Below are positions 1 to 7,299 of a stretch of 9,972 nucleotides of DNA, piece after piece. The notes beneath the pieces are model-generated. The model did no database searches and was not told where the DNA came from. It saw only the letters and a program-made list of their open reading frames with translations. The first letter of the stretch is position 1. Each line of letters starts with the position of its first letter. This DNA is from Beijerinckiaceae bacterium (GTDB lineage: Bacteria > Pseudomonadota > Alphaproteobacteria > Rhizobiales > Beijerinckiaceae): positions 1 through 9,972 of the forward strand of contig JAKONB010000156.1 in assembly GCA_022702195.1 (NCBI GenBank). Reading direction: 5' to 3'. Both the position numbers and the translations under genes were made by a program.

Positions 1-23
1 CACCACCAAGGGGGGCTGAGCGC

Positions 24-932
24 ATGGACATCCTGATCCTCGGGGGGGCCGGACAGGTCGGCACCGAATTGCAACGCCCCGGCCTCTGGGACACGGGTAC
101 GACCGTGCATGCTCCCGCGCGCGAGGCCCTCGACATCACCGATGCGGTCGCCGTCGCGCGGGTCCTCACCGAGCGGCCCTACGATGCAGTGATCAACACA
201 GCGGCCTACACGGCGGTGGACAAGGCCGAGACGGAGGTGGCCGCTTCCTGGGCACTCAACGCCCTGGGGCCGGCGATCCTGGCGGCCGAGACCGCCCGGC
301 GGCGGATCCCCCTCGTCCACGTCTCCACCGACTACGTGTTTGACGGGGAGGGGCAGGGCGCCTACGCGCCGGACGCCCCCGTGAACCCGAGAAGCATCTA
401 CGGCGCCGGCAAGGCCGCCGGGGAGATCGCGGTGCGGACCATCAATCCGCGCCACGCGATCATCCGCACCGCCTGGGTGGTGAGCCCCCACCGCGGCAAC
501 TTCGTCAAGACGATGCTGCGGCTGGCCGCCGAGCGCGACGAACTCAAGGTGGTGGACGACCAGCACGGCTGTCCGACCTTCGCGGCCGACCTCGCGGAGG
601 GACTCGCTTCCATCGCGAAATGCCTCGCTGGCGATCCCGAAGCCGCCACGGGCACGCATCACTTCGTCAATGCCGGCGCCACCACCTGGTGCGGCTTCGC
701 CCGCGCCATCATCGACGGGTCCGCCCGACGCGGCGGCCGGCGGATCCCAGTCACGGGGATTCCCACCAGCGCCTTCCCGACCCCGGCCCGGCGCCCGGCC
801 AATTCCGAACTCTCCACCCAGAGCCTCACCGCCGCCTACGGCCTGAGCCCTCGCCCCTGGGACGAGGCCCTCCAGGACCTGCTCGACCAGCTGGTCGGAC
901 CGACGCACGCACAGAAAGAGGCACGGCCATGA
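24..932 (+). CDS. rfbD: dTDP-4-dehydrorhamnose reductase (RfbD/RmlD)
   Basis: This 302-residue protein carries out the last step of dTDP-L-rhamnose synthesis, the NAD(P)H-dependent reduction of dTDP-4-dehydro-L-rhamnose in the cytoplasm. The N-terminus has a Rossmann dinucleotide-binding loop GGAGQVG (residues 7-13). NTAAYTAVDKAE (58-69) and STDYVFDG (101-108) are hallmarks of the RmlD branch of the extended short-chain dehydrogenases. The catalytic pair YxxxK is Y126 and K130 in IYGAGK. The length matches the family's usual ~290-300 residues. The ATG at 24 is preceded by a purine-rich ribosome binding site (AAGGGGGG, 8-15), which supports this start. The stop codon overlaps the rfbA start as ATGA, implying translational coupling. 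A rhamnose-pathway gene such as rfbB or rfbC probably lies just upstream, outside the window. Family assignment is firm; the use of the rhamnose in O-antigen or exopolysaccharide is inferred from the neighbours. Confidence 0.95.
   Translation: MDILILGGAGQVGTELQRPGLWDTGTTVHAPAREALDITDAVAVARVLTERPYDAVINTAAYTAVDKAETEVAASWALNALGPAILAAETARRRIPLVHVSTDYVFDGEGQGAYAPDAPVNPRSIYGAGKAAGEIAVRTINPRHAIIRTAWVVSPHRGNFVKTMLRLAAERDELKVVDDQHGCPTFAADLAEGLASIAKCLAGDPEAATGTHHFVNAGATTWCGFARAIIDGSARRGGRRIPVTGIPTSAFPTPARRPANSELSTQSLTAAYGLSPRPWDEALQDLLDQLVGPTHAQKEARP
916..921 (+). promoter_or_regulatory. ribosome binding site of rfbA
   Basis: AAGAGG lies seven bases before the ATG at 929. It supports starting rfbA there rather than at in-frame upstream codons, one of which (620) would extend the protein by 103 residues that lie inside rfbD in another frame. 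Confidence 0.6.
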
Positions 933-1822
933 AGGGCATCGTTCTCGCCGGCGGCACCGGCACTCGCCTGCATCCGGCCACGCTGTCGATCAACAAGCAG
1001 CTGCTGCCGGTCTACGACAAGCCGATGATCTATTATCCGGTCTCGGTGTTGATGCTCGCAGGCATCCGGGAGATCCTGATCATTTCCAGCCCGGAACACC
1101 TCGACAATTACAAGCGTCTGTTCGGCACCGGGGAGCAGTTCGGGCTGAGCTTCTCCTACGCGGTGCAGCCCCGCCCCGAGGGCCTGGCGCAGGCGTTCAT
1201 CATCGGCCGCGATTTCGTGGGAACGGACGACGTCGCCCTGGTGCTCGGCGACAACCTGTTCTTCGGCAACGGCATGAGCGAGTTGCTGAGGCGGGCCCGC
1301 ACCCGGACGGAAGGCGCGACCGTCTTCGCCTACCACGTGGAGAACCCGTCCGCTTACGGTGTGGTCACCCTCGACCGGGATGGGCGGCCCCTGCGCCTGG
1401 TGGAGAAGCCGCCGGAGCCCGAGAGCCCATGGGCGGTGACCGGCCTGTACTTCTACGACAATCAGGTGCTGGACATCGCCGCCGCCGTGACACCCTCGGC
1501 GCGCGGCGAGCTCGAGATCACCAGCGTGAACGAGGCCTATCTGGCGCGCGGACAATTGCACGTGGAGCGAATGTCGCGCGGCTATGCCTGGCTCGACACC
1601 GGAACCCATGACAGCCTGCTCGAAGCGTCCGAGTTCGTGCGGACCCTCCAGCACCGCCAGGGCCTCCATGTCGCCTGTCTCGAGGAGATCGCCTATCTCC
1701 AGGGCTTCATCGGCAAGGAGCAGCTGATCGCCCGCGGCAACCTCTTCGCCAAGACCGCCTACGGCAAGAACCTGCTGAAGCTAGCCAAAGATGACGAGCA
1801 TCATCCAGAATTTTTAAAGTAA
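929..1822 (+). CDS. rfbA: glucose-1-phosphate thymidylyltransferase (RfbA/RmlA)
   Basis: This 297-residue cytoplasmic enzyme joins glucose 1-phosphate and dTTP to dTDP-glucose, the first step of dTDP-L-rhamnose synthesis. It opens with the nucleotidyltransferase signature GGTGTRLHP (8-16), followed by NKQLLPVYDKPMIYYP (22-37). LGDNLFFG (106-113) holds the metal-binding Asp108, VEKP (158-161) is the sugar-binding stretch, and WLDTGTH (221-227) holds a second conserved acidic residue, Asp223. The length is right for a short RmlA. The start is set by the homology, by the overlap with the rfbD stop (ATGA) and by an AAGAGG site. The last residues (KDDEHHPEFLK) are encoded by sequence that becomes AT-rich, unlike the rest of the gene, so the 3' end may lie at a recombination junction. 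rfbA is probably cotranscribed with rfbD. The enzyme family is feedback-inhibited by dTDP-rhamnose in general, but nothing here shows its regulation. Confidence 0.95.
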   Translation: MKGIVLAGGTGTRLHPATLSINKQLLPVYDKPMIYYPVSVLMLAGIREILIISSPEHLDNYKRLFGTGEQFGLSFSYAVQPRPEGLAQAFIIGRDFVGTDDVALVLGDNLFFGNGMSELLRRARTRTEGATVFAYHVENPSAYGVVTLDRDGRPLRLVEKPPEPESPWAVTGLYFYDNQVLDIAAAVTPSARGELEITSVNEAYLARGQLHVERMSRGYAWLDTGTHDSLLEASEFVRTLQHRQGLHVACLEEIAYLQGFIGKEQLIARGNLFAKTAYGKNLLKLAKDDEHHPEFLK

Positions 1823-1887
1823 AATTATTACAATATCATCTCATATTATAAGCATTACTTATTTTCATCATCCAACAGGGACACGAA
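1823..1887 (+). promoter_or_regulatory. AT-rich leader of the glycosyltransferase gene, possible promoter, with RBS
   Basis: Only about 18 of these 65 bases are G or C, in an otherwise GC-rich window. TATTAT (1844-1849) and TACAAT (1829-1834) resemble -10 boxes, but neither has a convincing -35 partner, so a promoter is only possible. AGGGA at 1877-1881, six bases before the ATG, is a good ribosome binding site and fixes the downstream start. No hairpin with a T run ends rfbA here, so readthrough from rfbDA is also possible. Confidence 0.35.
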
Positions 1888-4497
1888 ATGTTCATCAGCA
1901 GAAAAGATGTCAATAGACACCGCAACTCTGCAGATAAATCTGATATCATCAACCTATACTATCTATTTTTTGCTCGGGTCCCCGAGACGGACGAAGCTGT
2001 CCGCCAAAAAATGAGACTGTCAAAAAATAGGATCATCATCGACCTCCTCGGATCTCAGGAGTTTTTCAATTTTAACGAGCAGGAACTCACGAGGATCATT
2101 CGATCCGAACTGCCGGTCGACATAGAATATCGTATTTGGACTGCGAAGTATCTTCCACTGACCAGTGATACCGTTTTCGAGATCGTATCCTCGACGACGT
2201 GGGGAGAACTCTACACGAAGATATTCGCCGACCCCGTCTTCAAGAGCCTGGTCGTGGGCAAAGTTCGAAAGTTCAACGGCAGGTTCTTGGAGATCCTACA
2301 CAGCATCAATCAGTCGAAAGCCGCCGAACCGAATCAGAGCGCCCAGTCGGGACAACAACTCCAACCGACCGGTTCGTTCGATGGATTGTCGGCAGGCATC
2401 GCGACCGGATGGATCTGGAATTCACAGTCCCCGGAAGAACCCGCCAAGGTCGAGTTTCGTATCGGACCTGTGGTTGTCGGTTCCGGCGAGGCCAGCCTCT
2501 TTCGTCATGACGTGATGGCTGCCGGCTTCGGCAACGGATTGGCCGGCTTTCGCATTCCCCTGACACTCCCCCGTGACAGCAACGACGTCGAAGTTCGAGC
2601 CTACGCGGCGGGGACAAACTATGAATTGTCCAATTCGCCGCGCCTGTCGTCCACGCCCGGCCCGATCAAGTTACTTTTCGACCGCAGCAAAAAACTGGAT
2701 ACCGTCCGCAGGATAAAGATTTCACACCGAATCGCCAAGCTCGGGGTTCGGCCCAAAATCTCTCTCATCATGCCCATGTACAACACCAAGCCCGAGTGGC
2801 TGGTTCAAGCGCTCGAAAGCGTTCGAAATCAGCTGTCGGACAATTGGGAGCTCATCTGCATCGACGATGCGTCGTCGGATAAGAACGTCTCTTTGATCGC
2901 GCAGGCATACGCGAAGGCCGACTCGCGGATCAAGGCCATCCGACTGAACACCAATCGAGGCATCGCTGCGGCAACCAATACCGGTATCGCGAATGCAACG
3001 GGGGACTATATTGCGTTCTTGGATCACGACGATTTCTTAGAACCGAACGCCGTCCTCGAGCTGGCTCAAGCGGCCCGCGATGGCGCGGACCTCATCTACA
3101 GTGACGAGCTCATCACCGACGCGGACATTGAAAATCCAATTCTTTTGTGTGCGCGACCAGCCTTTTGCTACGATTACTATCTGTCACATCCTTATTTCGT
3201 TCACCTCGTTTGCGTCAGAAGGGACCTAGCCCTCTCGATCGGAGGCTGGGATGAAACGATGTCGATATCGGCGGATGTCGACTTCATCCTCCGCACCATC
3301 GAGAAATCCAGAACCGTCCTTCATATTCCCAAGACGTTGTACCGCTGGAGGACGCACGGCGCGAGTGCCGGTCACAGCAAGCAGAATGACGTCACACAGG
3401 CGACGATCGGCGCCCTGAATCGACATTTGGGGCGCATCAGAACCAATGCCGAAGCCGTCCCCGGCCCATGCTTCAACGTGCACCGGATCCAATACGAAGA
3501 CCAACCGAAGAAGGTCTTGATCTTCATTCCAACCAAGAACCGTGTCGACGTTCTGCGCCCTTGCATCGAATCGATTTTCGCCACGGTCAATCCGAACGAA
3601 GTCGACATTTGCATCATCGACCACATGTCCGACGACGAGGACACGAAACGCTACATCGCGTCGTTGACGGGGCGAGCCCGCGTTTTTCAGTGGGACGGGC
3701 CGTTCAACTACGGCGCCATGCACAATGCCGCTTTTCAGGCCACGGCGGAGGCGCCGGAGCTGATCCTTTTCATGAACAATGACATTGAGACGATCTCCGC
3801 CGGCTGGTTCGAAGAGATGCGATCGCAGGCTCTGCGACCGGATATTGGCATTGTCGGCTCAAAGTTGCTTTATCATAACGACACCATTCAACATAACGGC
3901 GTCATTATCGGTATGGGAGGCTCGGCCGATCATGCCTTCAAATTCCATCCCCATATGACGGCCACCGGAGATATCAACGAGGGCTACCTGGAATCCCTGG
4001 TTTCGACCCGACAATACTCAGCCGTGACGGCGGCCTGCATGATGATGCGCACCGAGCTCTTCAGAAAGGTCGGCGGCTTCGACGAGCGGCTCGCGATCGG
4101 CTTCAATGATACCGATCTCTGCCTGAAGGTTGGAGCATTGGGTTACAGGAATATCAACACCCCCTACGCGGTGTTGCATCACTACGAATCGGCAACGAGA
4201 ATCAAAGACAAGCAAATGGATCACCCCGAAGATTCGGCGTTGTTTATCAAGAAATGGGATCACATCCTCAAGAACGGCGACCCCTTTTACAATCCGCAGC
4301 TTTCGATCTCGGGGTCGGACCACGTTCTGGTGGGCGGCCTTCCCCGGAAAAGCATGAACCGGCTGCAAAAGGGGCTCGGTACCGAGTCCATAGACCGATC
4401 CATGAGCAAAACGCTTTTTTCGCCGTTGAAGCGGTTTTTCCTCAAGTCCCCCGCGTTGGGTCAGACCGCGCGCGGCAAGGAGCCCGAACACAGTTAG
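1888..4497 (+). CDS. two-domain family-2 glycosyltransferase with DUF4214-like N-terminus
   Basis: This 869-residue protein probably transfers sugars from nucleotide donors (dTDP-rhamnose is made next door) onto a lipid-linked O-antigen or exopolysaccharide on the cytoplasmic side. Residues ~18-62 (LYYLFFARVPET ... LLGSQEFF) resemble the DUF4214 repeat. Residues ~163-258 look like the beta-sandwich module found before glycosyltransferases (GWIWN, RHDV, GLAGFRIPL). The first GT2 domain spans ~290-515, with PMYN (296-299), IDDASSD (325-331), the DXD-type DHDD (379-382) and SADVDF (461-466). The second spans ~542-790, with PTKNR (548-552), MNND (629-632), FNDTD (739-743) and HHYES (764-768). No signal peptide or membrane span is evident. 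A basic C-terminal tail (~815-869) is unassigned. Base composition is lower in GC than the flanks, most of all in the first ~100 codons, suggesting transfer. The sugar and linkage cannot be told from sequence. A two-activity polymerising or rhamnosyl transferase is plausible but is inference. Confidence 0.88.
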   Translation: MFISRKDVNRHRNSADKSDIINLYYLFFARVPETDEAVRQKMRLSKNRIIIDLLGSQEFFNFNEQELTRIIRSELPVDIEYRIWTAKYLPLTSDTVFEIVSSTTWGELYTKIFADPVFKSLVVGKVRKFNGRFLEILHSINQSKAAEPNQSAQSGQQLQPTGSFDGLSAGIATGWIWNSQSPEEPAKVEFRIGPVVVGSGEASLFRHDVMAAGFGNGLAGFRIPLTLPRDSNDVEVRAYAAGTNYELSNSPRLSSTPGPIKLLFDRSKKLDTVRRIKISHRIAKLGVRPKISLIMPMYNTKPEWLVQALESVRNQLSDNWELICIDDASSDKNVSLIAQAYAKADSRIKAIRLNTNRGIAAATNTGIANATGDYIAFLDHDDFLEPNAVLELAQAARDGADLIYSDELITDADIENPILLCARPAFCYDYYLSHPYFVHLVCVRRDLALSIGGWDETMSISADVDFILRTIEKSRTVLHIPKTLYRWRTHGASAGHSKQNDVTQATIGALNRHLGRIRTNAEAVPGPCFNVHRIQYEDQPKKVLIFIPTKNRVDVLRPCIESIFATVNPNEVDICIIDHMSDDEDTKRYIASLTGRARVFQWDGPFNYGAMHNAAFQATAEAPELILFMNNDIETISAGWFEEMRSQALRPDIGIVGSKLLYHNDTIQHNGVIIGMGGSADHAFKFHPHMTATGDINEGYLESLVSTRQYSAVTAACMMMRTELFRKVGGFDERLAIGFNDTDLCLKVGALGYRNINTPYAVLHHYESATRIKDKQMDHPEDSALFIKKWDHILKNGDPFYNPQLSISGSDHVLVGGLPRKSMNRLQKGLGTESIDRSMSKTLFSPLKRFFLKSPALGQTARGKEPEHS

Positions 4498-4848
4498 CCC
4501 CCCCTCCGCCGCGGTGGGATCCTGAAAAGGAAAGATCGAGCCCCGAAGGGCGTGCAGCCCTTTGACGGGGTTCAGGGACGGCGTCCCCGAGATTGGAATG
4601 GCTTCGCCCTGGCTGCCCCGACAGGTCGAAGCCCCTCGAAACCCGACGTTCTCGGGGAGCGGTCGCCCGCAGTGCCGGGCTTCATCCAAAGGTGTTCCGT
4701 GACCACGTGTTGACCGGCCGCTCTAACCGTCCGGCCACCGTCGGTTCTCGGCGGGGCAGGACGGCGCGGCGGGCGTGATCCGAGAATCGCGCAAGACGCT
4801 CCCGATCATCGGGGGAGGGTTCAGAAAGCCCATTTCCGAGGCTGCGCG
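4498..4848. other. non-coding stretch between convergent glycosyltransferase and selO genes
   Basis: I see no gene here; the open frames crossing it lack family features and look like GC-rich noise. It lies between two genes whose 3' ends face each other, so terminators are expected. Inverted repeats are present at 4541-4570 (listed separately), 4575-4587 (GGGAC, loop GGC, GTCCC), 4600-4606 with 4627-4633 (GGCTTCG/CGAAGCC) and 4716-4720 with 4732-4736 (GGCCG/CGGCC). GTGACCACGTGTTGAC at 4699-4714 is an imperfect palindrome around CACGTG. None is followed by a clear T run. Confidence 0.5.
4541..4570 (+). terminator. hairpin downstream of the glycosyltransferase gene, possible terminator
   Basis: CCCCG (4541-4545) and AAGGGC (4546-4551) pair with GCCCTT (4557-4562) and CGGGG (4566-4570). 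The loop is GTGCA, with a three-base TGA bulge on the 3' side, making an 11-pair stem 44 bases after the glycosyltransferase stop. There is no T tract after it, so it may be an atypical terminator or an mRNA 3'-end stabiliser. Confidence 0.4.
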
Positions 4849-6273
4849 TTATGCCTTGACCCCACACGCCTCCGCCATCCGCGCGATCTCGGTGAGCTTG
4901 GCCTGGAAGGCCGACCAATCGTCCATTCGCGCGATCGGATCCCAAAGCGCCTCGACCTCCTCGATCAGCAGGGTGCAAGGCCGGTCTCCCGCGAAGTACG
5001 GATGGGTGAGGCGGCCCGGATCGACCGGGACGAAGCCCTGCAGGGCGCCCCGGACCGAAGCGAACGCCTCCGAAGCGTAGAGAGCGGCCGACGGGCTCGC
5101 GGCGGCGCGGCCCGCGCTGGCCAGCCCCCCGTACCAATCGAAGAAGGTCTGCTCGAACGGCGCACCGCTGCGCGCGAGAAAGCCCCAGAACGCCGCCACG
5201 AGGCGATCCGCGGCCTCGTCCCGGGTCCTGACGAGGCCGAGCCGGTCGAAGATCGCATCGGCGAACGCCTCCTGCAGGCTCGGTCCGAAGGTCTTGAGCG
5301 CCGGTTCGAGCAGCGCGAGGTCGGCCAGGGGAAGCAGGCATTCGGCGAGTCGGCTCAAGTTCCAGAATAGCGCCTCGGGCTGGCGCCCGAAGCTGTAGAG
5401 CCCCTGCGTATCGAAATAGGCGGCCGTGAAGGCCGGATCGCTCACCGGAACAAAGCGCCACGGACCGTAATCGAAGCTCTCGCCCGTGACGTTGATATTG
5501 TCCGTGTTGAGAACCCCGTGGACGAACCCCGCCGCCATCCACTGCGCCCCTGTTCGCGCCACGCGCCCGCAGACGGCTTCCAGGAAGGACGCGGCGCGGC
5601 GCGGCACGTCGTCGTGCCAGAGTTCTGGCATGTGGGTCCGGATGGTGTGGTCCAGGAGCCGGAGGATGTTCCGAGGTTCGTCCAGGGCCAGGAAGCGCTG
5701 GAACGAGCCGATCCGGATATGCGAGTGGCTCAGCCGCACCAGCACGGCCGACCTTGCGGGGGAGGGCTCGTCGCCACGCTCCAGGGCCTCACCCATTTCG
5801 ATCAGGCTGAAGGATTTCGAGGTGTTCACCCCGAGCGCCTCAAGCAGGGTGGTGGCCAGCACCTCACGGACCCCACCCTTGAGGGTCAGGCGACCGTCGG
5901 CGGTGCGCGACCACGGCGTGGTGCCGCTGCCCTTGGTGCCGAGGTCGAGGAGACGGCCATCCTGCAGGTCGTGCAGCTGCGCGAACAGGAAGCCGCGGCC
6001 ATCGCCGAGGTCCGGATTGTACGAGCGGAACTGGTGGCCGTGATAGCGCAGGGCCAGCGGCGCCGGAAAGCTGCCGGGCAGCGGTTCGAACCGCCCGAAA
6101 TGCGCGAGCCATTCCTCCGGCGCCAAGTCGCTAAGCCCGACGCGCGCCGCCCATGCGTCGTTGCGATAGCGCAAGATCGTCTCGGGAAAGCGCGCCGGCG
6201 CGACGAGGTCGTAGAAGTCCGGGCCGAGATCCGCATGAATCTGCGCGGGCCGCGCGGGGGTGCTGGGCATCAT
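4849..6273 (-). CDS. selO: protein adenylyltransferase SelO (YdiU/SelO family pseudokinase)
   Basis: SelO-family pseudokinases move AMP from ATP to hydroxyl side chains of proteins (some also use UTP) and are linked to redox stress. This 474-residue protein is the usual bacterial length (~480). Family marks include LRYHGHQF (75-82), NPDLGDGRGFLFAQL (86-100), GTKGSGTTPWSR (112-123) with the probable nucleotide-binding Lys114, LSHSHIRIGSFQ (181-192), and the catalytic/metal stretch LNTDNINVTGESFDYGP (255-271). Asp258 and Asp268 keep the ten-residue spacing of the known catalytic base and metal-binding Asp. A cysteine sits near the C-terminus (Cys470, four residues from the end); family members often have a redox-active Cys or Sec there. 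Two ATGs are adjacent (6273 and 6270). The GAGG site at 6276-6279 sits two bases from the first and five from the second, so 6270 may be the true start. The gene is monocistronic in appearance and divergent from the tRNA gene. Confidence 0.93.
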   Translation of the reverse strand: MMPSTPARPAQIHADLGPDFYDLVAPARFPETILRYRNDAWAARVGLSDLAPEEWLAHFGRFEPLPGSFPAPLALRYHGHQFRSYNPDLGDGRGFLFAQLHDLQDGRLLDLGTKGSGTTPWSRTADGRLTLKGGVREVLATTLLEALGVNTSKSFSLIEMGEALERGDEPSPARSAVLVRLSHSHIRIGSFQRFLALDEPRNILRLLDHTIRTHMPELWHDDVPRRAASFLEAVCGRVARTGAQWMAAGFVHGVLNTDNINVTGESFDYGPWRFVPVSDPAFTAAYFDTQGLYSFGRQPEALFWNLSRLAECLLPLADLALLEPALKTFGPSLQEAFADAIFDRLGLVRTRDEAADRLVAAFWGFLARSGAPFEQTFFDWYGGLASAGRAAASPSAALYASEAFASVRGALQGFVPVDPGRLTHPYFAGDRPCTLLIEEVEALWDPIARMDDWSAFQAKLTEIARMAEACGVKA

Positions 6274-6275
6274 GT

Positions 6276-6279
6276 CCTC
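6276..6279 (-). promoter_or_regulatory. ribosome binding site of selO
   Basis: GAGG on the minus strand lies before the double ATG of selO. Its spacing favours the second ATG (6270, five bases) over the first (6273, two bases), shortening the protein by one residue. Confidence 0.45.
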
Positions 6280-6517
6280 GGATCGCTGGAAGCCGGATCA
6301 TTCCTCTGCCTCTCGGGAGGTCCGATATCACCGCCCGTGCCGGGGGACATGCCCGAAGGAAGTCTAAGATGACGCGCGCGTTCGGAGAGGGTTGCATCCG
6401 CACCAAACTCCATGCTATCGCCCCTCCACCGGACGGACCGGCCACGGATCACAGCCTGCAGCGTGGGCAGCGGACCGTGATAAAGACGTTTCAATCCTTG
6501 AATTCATCAGGGATTAT

Positions 6518-6591
6518 TGGGGGATAGTTTAACGGTAGAACAGTGGACTCTGACTCCTCTAGTCGAGGTTCGAATCCTCGTCCCCCAGCCA
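6518..6591 (+). tRNA. tRNA-Gln (anticodon CUG)
   Basis: A full cloverleaf can be drawn by eye. The acceptor stem is TGGGGGA (6518-6524) with TCCCCCA (6581-6587), followed by discriminator G and an encoded CCA (6589-6591). The D stem GTTT/GAAC has loop AACGGTA. The anticodon CTG is at 6550-6552 in loop CTCTGAC. The variable loop is TAGT, and the T arm CGAGG/CCTCG has loop TTCGAAT. The U1 start, the G73 discriminator and the CUG anticodon are glutamine identity features. One oddity is a T-T (U-U) mismatch at canonical positions 28 and 42 of the anticodon stem (6544 and 6558). A terminator follows directly. A weak promoter-like pair, TTGCAT (6392-6397) and CTATCG (6415-6420) with 17 bases between, lies about 100 bases upstream and is uncertain. 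Confidence 0.96.
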
Positions 6592-6599
6592 TCGAATTC

Positions 6600-6632
6600 A
6601 GCCTGCTAGGTCCATGACTTAGTGGGCTTTTT
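6600..6632 (+). terminator. intrinsic terminator of the tRNA-Gln gene
   Basis: AGCCTGCTAGGT (6600-6611) pairs with ACTTAGTGGGCT (6617-6628) over 12 positions, counting three G-T pairs, around the loop CCATG. A T run (6628-6632) follows. It begins nine bases after the tRNA CCA end, so the tRNA is probably transcribed alone. Confidence 0.85.
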
Positions 6633-6755
6633 CGTGTGCTCACGCACCGACCCGACATGTTGCGGCAGCGACAGCGGAAACGGGCCTTTTGCCCTGTGGG
6701 ATCCGGGAGATGGGGGGACGAAGCGCTCTCGCCCGGATCTGGATTTCGGACGGAA

Positions 6756-7193
6756 TCACCGACGCAGTTCGGCATCCCATGACTCAGCTTGGTCAGCGCC
6801 CGGGTTGCGACCATGCCCCCGGGCGAGCCGCCGCTTGCCGTGCCTCACCCGTGCGACCGGGGCGTATCGCGGTCGTTTCGGCCGTGGCACTCCCAGGGCC
6901 GAGGTCGTTTCCACCTCGTGAGGCCGATCCACGGCCGCGCGTGCCATCCGGAACAGGGGCGGGCTTCCGTCGCCGCGCAGACAACCGACGCAGACGGACA
7001 AATCGGCGTCGGGAACGCGGGGACGCAGGATGAAAGCATCCATCGCCCGTTTGGCCCGGGCCGTGACCGTCTCGAGGGCCATCAGATCCGGATCGGTAAA
7101 ACGTGGTGCACCATCGCTGCGCGACAGGGCGTGCGCCGCAGCCAGGAGGGCCATGCCGCCCACCGCGAAACCTGAGATCTTCGAGATCCGCAT
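6756..7193 (-). CDS. hypothetical small exported-type protein with a CxxC motif
   Basis: I do not recognise this 145-residue frame as a known family. From the ATG at 7193 it begins MRISKISGFAVGGMALLAAAHALS, a basic start and a hydrophobic stretch like a signal peptide or single membrane anchor. A polar region follows with a CVGC motif (about residues 65-68). The last ~45 residues are rich in Arg, Gly and Pro and look less protein-like, so the true end may lie earlier or a frameshift may be present. Codon third positions are mostly G/C in the first two thirds, fitting coding sequence. No clear ribosome binding site precedes the start, and the frame stays open upstream to 7409 with implausible residues. 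It could equally be a chance open frame in GC-rich DNA; I hold it as tentative. Confidence 0.35.
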   Translation of the reverse strand: MRISKISGFAVGGMALLAAAHALSRSDGAPRFTDPDLMALETVTARAKRAMDAFILRPRVPDADLSVCVGCLRGDGSPPLFRMARAAVDRPHEVETTSALGVPRPKRPRYAPVARVRHGKRRLARGHGRNPGADQAESWDAELRR

Positions 7194-7299
7194 TGGCCCA
7201 TGCCCGGCATGACGACGACGCCCGAAGCCATGCCGGTCTATGGTTAATGAATTCCCGCACTTCCCAGCTCCGTCCGTGACCGGACAGGCCGTTCCGTGA

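Noticed and set aside
1..19. Possible 3' end of an upstream gene (TTKGG then TGA at 17-19)
   Set aside because: Only five codons are visible, so neither the frame nor a product can be supported; a rhamnose-pathway gene is merely expected there.
836..1669. Long frame antisense to rfbA (277 residues)
   Set aside because: It mirrors the codon structure of rfbA in GC-rich DNA and has no family motifs.
5518..6372. Long frame antisense to selO (284 residues)
   Set aside because: It is an antisense shadow of a clear SelO gene, rich in Arg/Gln/Ala with no recognisable domain.
6518..6632. Mobile-element insertion at the tRNA-Gln gene
   Set aside because: No integrase, no repeat of the tRNA 3' end and no composition change are seen next to it.
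6491..6814. 107-residue minus-strand frame containing GGRGFEPRLEE
   Set aside because: That motif is the antisense translation of the tRNA T arm and 3' end, a well-known source of false protein calls.
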